DNA of 7,608 nucleotides from Pseudomonadota bacterium (lineage in GTDB: Bacteria; Pseudomonadota; Gammaproteobacteria; Pseudomonadales; Halieaceae). The stretch covers positions 1 to 7,608 of the forward strand of contig JAUVBI010000152.1 of NCBI GenBank assembly GCA_030591305.1. The letters are read 5' to 3'. Below the pieces are notes generated by a model. The model saw only the letters and a list, made by a program, of their open reading frames with translations. It did no database searches and was not told where the DNA came from. This document shows positions 1-5,677 of this stretch, piece after piece; within the stretch, counting starts at the first letter, position 1; every line of letters begins with the position of its first letter. The position numbers were made by a program, and so were the translations under genes.

Positions 1-119
1 CCCTTCGGCGCGAGGTCGTAGTAGTTCGCTTCCGACCTGCTGCCCAGACGGTCACAGCCACTGAGTCCCGCAGCCAGGCTGGCCTTCCAGAGAATATCTA
101 AAAATTCACGGCGATTCAT
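1..119 (-). CDS. soxB: SoxB, thiosulfohydrolase, N-terminal 39 codons only (cut by window edge)
   Basis: SoxB is the periplasmic di-manganese hydrolase that releases sulfate from the SoxY-bound thiosulfonate. Only the start is present: MNRREFLDILWKASLAAGLSGC, then a short linker and YYDLAPKG, which fits the strand just before the family's LLHFTDxHAQ metal motif (outside the window). The N-terminus has a twin-arginine motif (R3-R4, RREFL) followed directly by a lipobox, L19-S20-G21-C22, so it looks like a Tat-exported lipoprotein. Residue 2 after the cysteine is Asp, which in enteric bacteria is an inner-membrane retention signal. The ATG lies 17 nt after the stop of the soxK-like gene, with only a weak AGG upstream, so translational coupling is likely. 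The identification rests on the N-terminal motif, the YYDL strand and the sox context; no catalytic residues are visible. Confidence 0.85.
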   Translation of the reverse strand, partial: MNRREFLDILWKASLAAGLSGCDRLGSRSEANYYDLAPK

Positions 120-136
120 GGTTTTTTTGGCCTGGT

Positions 137-565
137 TTATTCGGGTTCTGGTTCGGAGGAATCTTGTGTCGAGGTCCCTGAAATTTTTCCCTCTGGCGCT
201 TTGGGGAAGCGCTCAAGCCACGCGCCCTGTTCAGCACTTGCCTGAACCAGTGAAGCTTCTGCCAGGACGGCTGCATGATCAGCCTCGCTCGCGGCTCTGG
301 CAAAGTCGCCCGCATCATGCGCTGTAGTGGCGGCATCTAATGCTGCCTGGGCTGAACTCCAGGCATGACCGACCTGTTGCGACGCGGTGTATTCTTCCTG
401 CGCTTGTTCGATGGCAGTGTTGGCTGTTGAAGCGGTCATTGGGCCAGTTATTGAGTCAGTGTTCTGGTTATCTCTCGGTTCAGTGCAGGCCGTCAGGAAT
501 AATCCTGTTGTAAGCGTCAGGGCAATGGGTAATGTCCTTAATGTGTTCATTTTTAGGTGCGCCAT
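137..565 (-). CDS. soxK: SoxXA-binding protein-like lipoprotein (SoxK / SAXB type)
   Basis: This is a 142-residue small alanine-rich protein. A hydrophobic signal (residues 9-24) ends in a lipobox L24-T25-A26-C27, followed by Thr, which predicts export as a lipoprotein without the Asp+2 retention signal. The mature part looks like a helical hairpin: an Ala-rich helix, a glycine and Trp, then A-x-D-A-G-D-F-A-R-A-A-S-E-A. This resembles the G-E-W / G-D-F-x-K-A-I-x-L-A pattern that I recall for the SoxK/SAXB family, small proteins that bind SoxXA and raise its activity. The tail is acidic and low in complexity (SEPEPE). Its place between soxA and soxB matches the soxA-K-B order of Chlorobium-type clusters, which carries much of the weight of this call. 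The start at 565 has an AGGGA about 9 nt upstream. The ATG at 550 is possible but lacks a good ribosome site. Confidence 0.65.
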   Translation of the reverse strand: MAHLKMNTLRTLPIALTLTTGLFLTACTEPRDNQNTDSITGPMTASTANTAIEQAQEEYTASQQVGHAWSSAQAALDAATTAHDAGDFARAASEADHAAVLAEASLVQASAEQGAWLERFPKAPEGKISGTSTQDSSEPEPE

Positions 566-595
566 AATCCGTATCCCTGTTTGGGCTAGCTGCTT

Positions 596-1471
596 TTATT
601 TTCGTATCGCCGGGCCATTGAGTGGCAGGCCATTGCTGATATAGGTGAGGAAGTATTCCAGATTGCGATACTCCACACTTTGCTGGGCGAAAGGCTCCGC
701 GCGCACTTGCTGATTACAACGCGCAAAGCGCCGATGCAGGCTGCCGACATCCTGCCATTTGAGCCGATAGGCCGGCCAATGGCTGACATGACCCAAAGAG
801 GCGCTTAAGTGTTCTGAGCGCAGGCGGTTACCTGCCAGTTGCACATGACAACTGTTACAGGCGAAATTGAGTTGACCCCGGCGGCTGGCATAGAAGCGTT
901 TTCCTTCATTGTAGGCCGCCAACGCAGATTCGCTTGAGGGTTCTGCCACGGCGATAATCTGTCCTCTGGACAGGAAGGCGATATAGGCGCTGAGTCGGAC
1001 AATTTCAGCGCTGTTGTAGGGTAGGGGCTCCTCTCCGTGTTGGCGGCGACAATCGTTGATGGCAAGTTCAAGGGTGATAACTTCTGAGCGATCTTCATCA
1101 AAATAGGGGTACTGGCTTTTTACCGCACCGTCGCTGAAACAGTCGCTATAACTAGCGCCGTCGGCGAATGGGATATTAAAAAACTCCTCGCCCTCATCAA
1201 CGGCAATTTCGTAGGGCGGAAAATCTTCCAGTTCCAGCCATTGCTCACGGGCGTTCTCATCAAAAGCGTAGACACCGTCTTTGTGAGCCTCCACAGGAAT
1301 GCCGGGAAAGCGCTTTTCGTAATGGGCGCGCATCGCCTGGCGGTCGGCTTCAGGCCCTGCGTAGGCAGGGGTGGAGGAAGCTAGTCCATATAAAAACAGG
1401 GTAACCAAACCCGCTACCACTGAGTCTAAAACTTTAGACATCGCGCCACCCCTTTTTGTGTTAACAGACAT
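596..1471 (-). CDS. soxA: SoxA, mono-heme c-type cytochrome subunit of SoxXA (L-cysteine S-thiosulfotransferase)
   Basis: SoxA with SoxX joins thiosulfate to the SoxY cysteine in the periplasm. The 291-residue product has a Sec signal (hydrophobic 17-31, cleavage likely after A36-Y37-A38). It has one heme site, C205-N-S-C208-H209, followed by the family block QLAGNRLRSEHLSA. The catalytic heme-ligand cysteine sits in R-F-A-R-C252-N-Q-Q, and the C-terminal Y-F-L-T-Y-I-S-N-G-L helix is typical. The N-terminal domain has no CxxCH: C111 and C141 remain where di-heme SoxA proteins bind their first heme, so they probably form a disulfide, as in mono-heme SoxA. The start at 1471 has AGGGAA 6 nt upstream. 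An inner ATG at 1441 has GGGGTGG just before it and would give a more usual signal-peptide length, so either is possible. The gene sits 73 nt after soxZ and 30 nt before soxK. Confidence 0.93.
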   Translation of the reverse strand: MSVNTKRGGAMSKVLDSVVAGLVTLFLYGLASSTPAYAGPEADRQAMRAHYEKRFPGIPVEAHKDGVYAFDENAREQWLELEDFPPYEIAVDEGEEFFNIPFADGASYSDCFSDGAVKSQYPYFDEDRSEVITLELAINDCRRQHGEEPLPYNSAEIVRLSAYIAFLSRGQIIAVAEPSSESALAAYNEGKRFYASRRGQLNFACNSCHVQLAGNRLRSEHLSASLGHVSHWPAYRLKWQDVGSLHRRFARCNQQVRAEPFAQQSVEYRNLEYFLTYISNGLPLNGPAIRK

Positions 1472-1544
1472 GAAGTTTCCCTGCCGCTATTGATGGTTAA
1501 TATAGTCCAGCTTTATTCTAGTGCGACCTTATCTGGGCGCGACT

Positions 1545-1855
1545 TTATTTGAGAGTAACTTCACCACTACCGGTTTCTTTCAGGTTATCCACCCAGTCAA
1601 CCTTGATGACATCACCGGAAGCGCAATTATTGACCTGAAAAGACAGGTAGGGGTCTTTGGACACCGACTGGCCCCAGTTTACGGTCATCACTAACTGGTC
1701 GTTCTTATACAGGGTCACTATTTCAATATATTTGCAGGGATAACTTTGCCGTCTGCATCGCGTCTGGTGCCAGTTTCCATGGGGTGAGGAATCAGTAATT
1801 TAATCTTCGCGACTGTGCCGGATAATTTGCCGCGTATTTTTACTTTGTTTGCCAT
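1545..1855 (-). pseudogene. soxZ: SoxZ, sulfur-carrier scaffold, with a one-base frameshift
   Basis: SoxZ pairs with SoxY to present its sulfur-bearing arm to the other Sox enzymes. Reading from the ATG at 1855 gives MANKVKIRGKLSGTVAKIKL followed by the hallmark H24-P25-M26-E27-T28-G29 and K37-V38-I39-P40-A41, then an early TAG at 1718-1720 after 45 residues. The next frame resumes without a gap: Y-I-E-I-V-T-L, W-G-Q-S-V-S-K-D-P-Y-L-S-F, K-V-D-W-V-D-N, ending at TAA 1545-1547. These are family signatures, and the joined product would be about 103 residues, normal for SoxZ. The length of 311 nt is one short of a multiple of three. Restoring one A to the AAA read from 1733-1731 gives I-P-A-K-Y-I-E. 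AAGGAA lies ahead of the start. The frames and stop are seen directly; whether the lesion is biological or a sequencing error cannot be told here. Confidence 0.9.
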
Positions 1856-1931
1856 ACTATTTTTTCCTTAGCTTCTGCAGGGTTTTTGCTTAATGCTCAC
1901 TTAATTCTTGCTTAGTTAGTGGGCTATTGAG

Positions 1932-2393
1932 TTAACCACCACAGCCACCGATAGTGACTTTGACTTCTCGCTTGGCCATATAAACTTTGTCCGAGGTTTT
2001 AACCAGTGCGCGAACTGTTGAGCTTTTACCCATTTTCACCCGAAAAGAAATATCCGCAACGGCATCGGGTGTCAGGGTAAAGCTGGCAGACAGCGGATTA
2101 GGGTTTTCATCCACGATCAGGACGATGCTTTCTACGCCATTGATATCCGTCGATACCGTGACTGGCACCACCGCGCCATTTTCGGCAATATCGGGGGCCT
2201 TCAAATTGACCGCATCACTCTCTTCGATGGGTAGGCCTTTGAATAAATCGTCCAGGACAGCTTGAGTGTCAGTGGCACTAAAAGCGGCGGTTCCGGCGAA
2301 TAAGCGAGCAGGTAATAGCGCTATACTACAAAGCGCTAACAAGCCGCCTATACATTGTCGTTTACTTAGAAGCCTTGTATTTAATTCCATCAT
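1932..2393 (-). CDS. soxY: SoxY, covalent sulfur carrier
   Basis: SoxY carries the substrate through the Sox cycle on a C-terminal cysteine. The 153-residue product ends exactly in G149-G150-C151-G152-G153, the swinging-arm motif that defines the family (Cys codon at 1941-1943). The middle is the expected beta-sandwich, with V-P-V-T-V and V-K-M-G-K-S-S-T-V-R-A strands. The N-terminus is an export signal with S10-K11-R12-Q13 before a long hydrophobic stretch ending around L-F-A-G. SoxY normally uses the Tat route with two arginines, and here the pair is Lys-Arg. Two ATGs stand in tandem at 2393 and 2390; GAGGT is only 2 nt from the first, so the second (152 residues) may be the true start. A 125-nt gap with two tiny ORFs separates it from soxX, and 76 nt separate it from soxZ. 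Confidence 0.95.
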   Translation of the reverse strand: MMELNTRLLSKRQCIGGLLALCSIALLPARLFAGTAAFSATDTQAVLDDLFKGLPIEESDAVNLKAPDIAENGAVVPVTVSTDINGVESIVLIVDENPNPLSASFTLTPDAVADISFRVKMGKSSTVRALVKTSDKVYMAKREVKVTIGGCGG

Positions 2394-2408
2394 TTACCTC
2401 GTGCTTGT

Positions 2409-2476
2409 TTAATGGGTGACGCTGAATTGTTGGGGTTTACGTATAAAGTTCATGGTACTAATTTCGAGTGTCTCAT
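2409..2476 (-). other. two overlapping micro-ORFs (8 and 14 codons) between soxX and soxY
   Basis: Within the 125-nt soxX-soxY gap is the best Shine-Dalgarno of the operon: AAGGAG (2488-2483, inside GGAAGGAGAT) exactly 6 nt before an ATG at 2476. It opens an 8-residue ORF, MRHSKLVP, with its stop at 2450-2452. The stop overlaps a second ATG (2453-2451, ATGA overlap) opening MNFIRKPQQFSVTH, with its stop at 2409-2411, 15 nt before the first soxY ATG. The arrangement could couple translation into soxY, be a leader, or be the remains of a lost gene. No homology is recognised and translation is inferred only from the ribosome site. Confidence 0.35.
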
Positions 2477-2499
2477 TGAGATCTCCTTCCTTTCGAGTG
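2462..2499. repeat. 9-bp direct repeat TTTCGAGTG (2462-2470 and 2491-2499)
   Basis: The same nine bases occur twice on the plus strand, 29 bp apart. They flank the strong ribosome site and the start of the first micro-ORF between soxX and soxY. No function is known. It may be a duplication footprint or chance. Confidence 0.4.
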
Positions 2500-2518
2500 C
2501 TTGAAAGACGCTCACGAC

Positions 2519-2869
2519 TTATAAAGTTAGTAAGTAGTCGACCACCAGATCGACTTCCTCATCACTGAAAATTTTATGTTTTCCGTAGGGTGGCATGACG
2601 GTATTGGGGTTGCGTACCGTTGCATCCCAAATTTGCGTACGCAGCACATTACGATCAGGGAAGCGCAATGACATTTGCATAAGGGGTGGGCCGCTATTGC
2701 CCGGTAGTTCGCCGTCATCGATGGCGTGACAGGCCAGGCAGTTACCGGCGTTGCGATCAAAAGTGATCGCTTTGCCCCGTTCCAGTTCACTTGCAGGCGG
2801 GTTTTCCGCCTGCACAGCCAGTATTCCGAGGGCGCTTATTAACAATAAACAACTTAAGACTGTTTTCAT
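2519..2869 (-). CDS. soxX: SoxX, mono-heme cytochrome c subunit of SoxXA
   Basis: SoxX is the small electron-accepting partner of SoxA in the periplasmic enzyme that attaches thiosulfate to SoxY. The 116-residue product has a Sec signal with cleavage likely after V19-Q20-A21. One heme c site, C44-L-A-C-H48, is followed by the family pattern G-x-x-G-P-P-L, then R-x-P-x-R-x-x-L-R-x-x-I-W-D, N-P-N-T-V-M92-P-P-Y-G-K-H and a final D-E-E-V-D-L-V-V-D-Y-L helix. M92 is the expected distal heme ligand. The length is short but normal for type I SoxX. Its ATG overlaps the soxD stop by the usual ATGA, so the two genes are translationally coupled, and GAGG or GGAGG lies just upstream. Unlike the Paracoccus order (XYZABCD), soxX here comes directly after soxD. 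Confidence 0.93.
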   Translation of the reverse strand: MKTVLSCLLLISALGILAVQAENPPASELERGKAITFDRNAGNCLACHAIDDGELPGNSGPPLMQMSLRFPDRNVLRTQIWDATVRNPNTVMPPYGKHKIFSDEEVDLVVDYLLTL

Positions 2870-3879
2870 CGGGAGGCCTCCACCATATAGTTGACAGCAT
2901 TACCAACTTCATCATCGCTGAGCTGTGAGAAACCGCCCTTCGGTGGCATAGCGCCAGTCTTTGATGTGACACCTTTATTGGCATTGACGATCAGTGCGTC
3001 GATGCCTTTCTCTAGTCTTGAGGCCCAGTTCGCGGGGTTGCCCACTTTTGGCGCGCCTGCGACACCGTTTGCATGGCAGATACTGCAATACTGCTGGTAA
3101 GTTTTTTGTCCGGGATGGTTAGGTTCTGTCCCTGGTTCCAGTTCGGCATTCGCAGGTCCACCAGAGTCTTGCGTAGTTATTTTGGTGGGCGTGACTTCTG
3201 ACAGAATCTTAATAGCTTCAGGATCACGGCAGTTTTCCATGCAGCGCTGGTTGGCAACATCGGGGCGGGGATCTGGTGAGAAATTACCTTCGTTAGGTAG
3301 ATGGATATCAGCAAGGTTGTCGCGATTTAGGACAAAATCATCCTCCACCAGATCATTTAGATAGAGCACGTAGGCGGTTAGCGCGTAGGTTTCGTCTGGT
3401 GAAAGGGACTCGGGCTGAGTAAAAGGCATAGCGCGATAAATATAGTCAAACAGAGTGCTGGTGTAAGGCCAGTAGCTGCCCACGGTTTTGGTCGGCCGGG
3501 CCTCTTTTAAAGTGCCTTGGCCACCAGCGAGTACCGGAAAGCGGCCTTCGCCCTCTCCGAAAGTCCCGTGGCACTGGGCACACTTGTCTTCGTAGAGCAT
3601 TTCGCCGTCCTCTACCGAACCACTGCCTTCAGGCAGACCTTCGCCATCGGGTCGGATATCGATATTCCAGGCAGCAATTTGTTCTACGCTGGCGGGTAAT
3701 CCATAGCCGAAGTGGCCTACCCGGGTATCATCGTAAGTGGCCAGAGCATCACTTTGTACGGAGGCTTTGCCTTCTGAAGGCTCGCCTGAAACACTGTTTG
3801 CGTCACTTTCCGAGCAAGCGGTAATCAGCAATGTCGACGTTAAGAGAAGCGATAAATATAAGCTAGGAAATCTGGACAT
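2866..3879 (-). CDS. soxD: SoxD, diheme cytochrome c subunit of sulfane dehydrogenase SoxCD
   Basis: SoxD accepts electrons from the molybdenum subunit SoxC as it oxidises the sulfane sulfur left on SoxY. With the start at 3879 the product has 337 residues and opens with a lipoprotein signal ending I19-T20-A21-C22 followed by Ser, so it is probably lipid-anchored. The first heme domain has C100-A-Q-C-H104 and ligand candidate M151 (R-A-M-P-F). The second is cytochrome c5-like, with C265-S-I-C-H269, then G-A-P-K-x-G and M311-P-P-K-G-G. The linker holds C213 and C217, a possible disulfide. An upstream in-frame ATG at 3924 would add 15 residues ahead of the signal and overlap soxC by 62 nt; the inner start, preceded by GGAACGG and giving a clean signal, is preferred. 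The soxC overlap is then 17 nt. Confidence 0.93.
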   Translation of the reverse strand: MSRFPSLYLSLLLTSTLLITACSESDANSVSGEPSEGKASVQSDALATYDDTRVGHFGYGLPASVEQIAAWNIDIRPDGEGLPEGSGSVEDGEMLYEDKCAQCHGTFGEGEGRFPVLAGGQGTLKEARPTKTVGSYWPYTSTLFDYIYRAMPFTQPESLSPDETYALTAYVLYLNDLVEDDFVLNRDNLADIHLPNEGNFSPDPRPDVANQRCMENCRDPEAIKILSEVTPTKITTQDSGGPANAELEPGTEPNHPGQKTYQQYCSICHANGVAGAPKVGNPANWASRLEKGIDALIVNANKGVTSKTGAMPPKGGFSQLSDDEVGNAVNYMVEASR

Positions 3880-5182
3880 TGCTGACCGTTCCATTGGCCG
3901 AAACCTTCCAGGTGTGGATGCCATTCTTGTGGTAGATGGAGTTCGTGCCGCGTACAGCTTTTAGCTGGCCGAGGGTGGGCTGTACATAACCGGTGTCATC
4001 GACCGCTCGACTTTGTATTAATGCCGGTGAGCCGTCCCAGTTCCACTCAAGGCCAAAGCGGGTTAAGGCGCGTGGTGTTACTTCGCTGGTGAAGCGGGCC
4101 TCGTGCCAGCTGACTCCACCATCGAAGGAGATATCGACGTGGCGGATGCGTCCACGACCTGACCAGGCCAGGCCTTCAACAAAATATTTGCCTGGTTTCA
4201 ACAGGGGTTTTTCGGGGCAGGGGAAGGTCACTACGGAATTACATTCCTGCACAAAGGTGAATTCGCGGGACGTTCCATCGGGCATCAAGTCGGTGTATTT
4301 GGAGGTTTCCTCTCGGTGATGCCAGGGTTTGTCGCCAATTTCAAGGCGCCGTAACCATTTGATACTCGTGTTGCCTTCCCAGCCTGGGTTCAGCAGTCGC
4401 ACCGGATAACCTTGCTCGGGTCTTAGCGCTTCACCATTCTGGGCGAAGACGATCAGGGCGTCATCCAGGGCTTTCTCCATAGGAATGCTGCGACTCATAT
4501 GCGCGCCGTCAGCACCCTCAGCCAGAATCCAGCTTGCGCCTTTTTCAAGGCCGACTTCTTCAAGCAGGGTAGACAGCAACACGCCGGTCCATTCGCAGCA
4601 GCTCAGCATGCCATGGGTAAATTGTAGTTTGTCCATCTGTGCGCCGCGCCACTCCATGCCGCCATTGGCAGGGCATTCGAGAAAACGCACCATGCTTACC
4701 GAGGGGAAACGCATCAGTTCATCCATGGTGAGTATAATCGGTCGTTTGACCATGCCGTGAATCATCAGGTGGTGCTGCTGCGGGTCAATCTCTGGAACGC
4801 CTGAATGGTAGCGCTCAAAGACCACCCCGCTGGGCGTGATGATGCCTTTAAGGTCAGCTAAAGGGGTAAAGCTTATCGAAGAAATACGATCAGCGGTAAG
4901 CCAGTCAACAGTGCGTCTTTGCACATGAGCTTCATGTTTTGAAGGCTGCCCGTAAGGATGGGTGAGTACCCCAGAGCCCAGGCGCTTGGTCCAGGCGGGA
5001 ACCTCGGGGGGGGCGCCAGCGGCAACGGTCTTACCCGCCAGTCCGGATGCAGTCAGTGCGCCAGCCATACCCAGGCTTTTCTTTAGAAAGTTGCGGCGCT
5101 CAAGGCCGCGCAATTTTTCGCTTTCCTGCAATAAGGATATGTCAAAACGATCTTTATGTTTGCTTCTATCCCGTTGACTCAT
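3863..5182 (-). CDS. soxC: SoxC, sulfane dehydrogenase molybdenum subunit (sulfite oxidase family)
   Basis: SoxC with SoxD oxidises SoxY-bound sulfane sulfur in the periplasm, a six-electron step. The 439-residue product has a Tat signal with R29-R30-N-F-L-K-K after a long polar n-region, as usual for SoxC. The molybdopterin domain follows: S-G-V-P-E-I-D-P-Q-Q-H, then the molybdenum-ligand cysteine in R-F-L-E-C170-P-A-N-G, C-C-E-W-T-G-V-L-L at 195-203, and L-L-N-P-G-W-E-G-N at 263-271. The C-terminal dimerisation domain starts near residue 327, with L-A-W-S-G-R-G-R-I and S-F-D-G-G-V-S-W. Length and motifs are full and intact. It is the first gene of the operon and starts 195 nt from the divergent regulator. 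GGGG in a G-rich stretch lies 7 nt upstream of the ATG. Its presence implies the complete eight-electron Sox pathway. Confidence 0.95.
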   Translation of the reverse strand: MSQRDRSKHKDRFDISLLQESEKLRGLERRNFLKKSLGMAGALTASGLAGKTVAAGAPPEVPAWTKRLGSGVLTHPYGQPSKHEAHVQRRTVDWLTADRISSISFTPLADLKGIITPSGVVFERYHSGVPEIDPQQHHLMIHGMVKRPIILTMDELMRFPSVSMVRFLECPANGGMEWRGAQMDKLQFTHGMLSCCEWTGVLLSTLLEEVGLEKGASWILAEGADGAHMSRSIPMEKALDDALIVFAQNGEALRPEQGYPVRLLNPGWEGNTSIKWLRRLEIGDKPWHHREETSKYTDLMPDGTSREFTFVQECNSVVTFPCPEKPLLKPGKYFVEGLAWSGRGRIRHVDISFDGGVSWHEARFTSEVTPRALTRFGLEWNWDGSPALIQSRAVDDTGYVQPTLGQLKAVRGTNSIYHKNGIHTWKVSANGTVSNVQIS

Positions 5183-5221
5183 TACAGCCCCGCATATAAT
5201 TTGTCGCCCGTATTCTTTTTA

Positions 5222-5245
5222 GTTAGTTTATTATAAATATCTAAC
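5222..5245. promoter_or_regulatory. candidate ArsR-family operator over the soxC promoter
   Basis: GTTAG (5222-5226) and CTAAC (5241-5245) are perfect 5-bp arms of an AT-rich 24-bp imperfect palindrome; within the inner 22 bp, 7 of 10 paired positions match. On the minus strand TATAAT (5235 to 5230), a consensus -10, lies inside it, 48 nt before the soxC ATG, with no convincing -35 at 16-18 nt. A dimeric ArsR/SqrR-type repressor bound here would block the soxC promoter. The arms are seen directly; the role is inferred. Confidence 0.5.
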
Positions 5246-5269
5246 ATAACAAGTCCTGATTCAACACTA

Positions 5270-5344
5270 GATTGATATAGCACATGATGGGGTTTGCGCA
5301 AGCCTGAACGCGTGCAGGATTGAGTTAGCAGAAGATTGACTTAG
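5270..5344 (+). repeat. three GATTGA-type 11-mers in the divergent control region
   Basis: GATTGATATAG (5270-5280), GATTGAGTTAG (5318-5328) and GATTGACTTAG (5334-5344) share the pattern GATTGA-N-(A/T)-TAG, apart from C for A at the sixth base being absent in all three. Starts are 48 and 16 bp apart. The last copy contains the TTGACT that could act as the -35 of the regulator gene. They may be binding sites for an activator or for the regulator itself. Confidence 0.4.
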
Positions 5345-5363
5345 TACGGCTTTGATTTATAAC
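5336..5363 (+). promoter_or_regulatory. possible sigma70 promoter of the ArsR-family gene
   Basis: TTGACT (5336-5341), a 16-nt spacer and TATAAC (5358-5363) fit a sigma70 promoter. Against it, transcription would start near 5370, inside the TGGAG ribosome site (5367-5371), leaving a leader of about 8 nt. A promoter further upstream is also possible. Confidence 0.35.
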
Positions 5364-5377
5364 AACTGGAGTAGCGA

Positions 5378-5677
5378 ATGGATTTGGAATTGATGCGTGA
5401 AAATGCTGCCCAGGCAGCGGCTCTGATGAAATTATTGAGTCACCCTCACCGCATGATGATTTTGTGTGAACTGAAGCAAGGTGAATGTTCGGTCACAGAA
5501 CTCAGTAATAAAATTGATATACCCCAGTCACCGCTGTCACAACATTTAGCGCGTATGCGTCATGAGGGTGTCGTCACTAGCCGACGTGAAGCCCAAACGG
5601 TTTATTACTCCCTGTTGGGGGAGGAGGTGGGCGCTGTCGTTTCCTTGCTGTATAACCTTTATTGTAGCGAGGGTTGA
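5378..5677 (+). CDS. ArsR-family persulfide-responsive repressor (SqrR/BigR/SoxR type)
   Basis: This 99-residue winged-helix regulator probably represses the divergent sox operon and releases DNA when reactive sulfur species appear. It has the family layout: an N-terminal helix (MRENAAQAAALMKLL), S-H-P-H-R-M-M-I-L-C30, the HTH S-V-T-E-L-S-N-K-I-D-I-P-Q-S-P-L-S-Q-H-L-A-R-M-R, the wing R-R-E-A-Q-T-V-Y-Y-S-L and a C-terminal L-Y-N-L-Y-C96. C30 and C96 match the two cysteines that form a polysulfide bridge in SqrR and BigR. A third, C37 in G-E-C-S-V, is where I expect a non-cysteine residue. The metal-binding cysteines of ArsR proper (ELCVCDL type) are absent. TGGAG lies 6 nt before the ATG. The divergent location relative to soxC supports the role; a sulfide:quinone reductase target elsewhere is also possible. 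Confidence 0.85.
   Translation: MDLELMRENAAQAAALMKLLSHPHRMMILCELKQGECSVTELSNKIDIPQSPLSQHLARMRHEGVVTSRREAQTVYYSLLGEEVGAVVSLLYNLYCSEG

Noticed and set aside
118..327. Plus-strand open frames antisense to sox genes (also 387-644, 1987-2265, 2891-3100, 3182-3364, 3517-3699, 3737-3964, 3993-4319, 4485-4760, 4962-5177)
   Set aside because: They mirror well-identified minus-strand genes, have no family motifs and lack good ribosome sites.
1725..1740. Programmed frameshift in soxZ
   Set aside because: The site has only three As and no slippery heptamer, stop-linked stimulator or stem-loop that I could see. A sequencing error or real deletion is simpler.
3863..3924. soxD starting at 3924 with a 62-nt overlap with soxC
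   Set aside because: It would put 15 polar residues ahead of a clean lipoprotein signal. The ATG at 3879 explains the signal and gives a normal short overlap.
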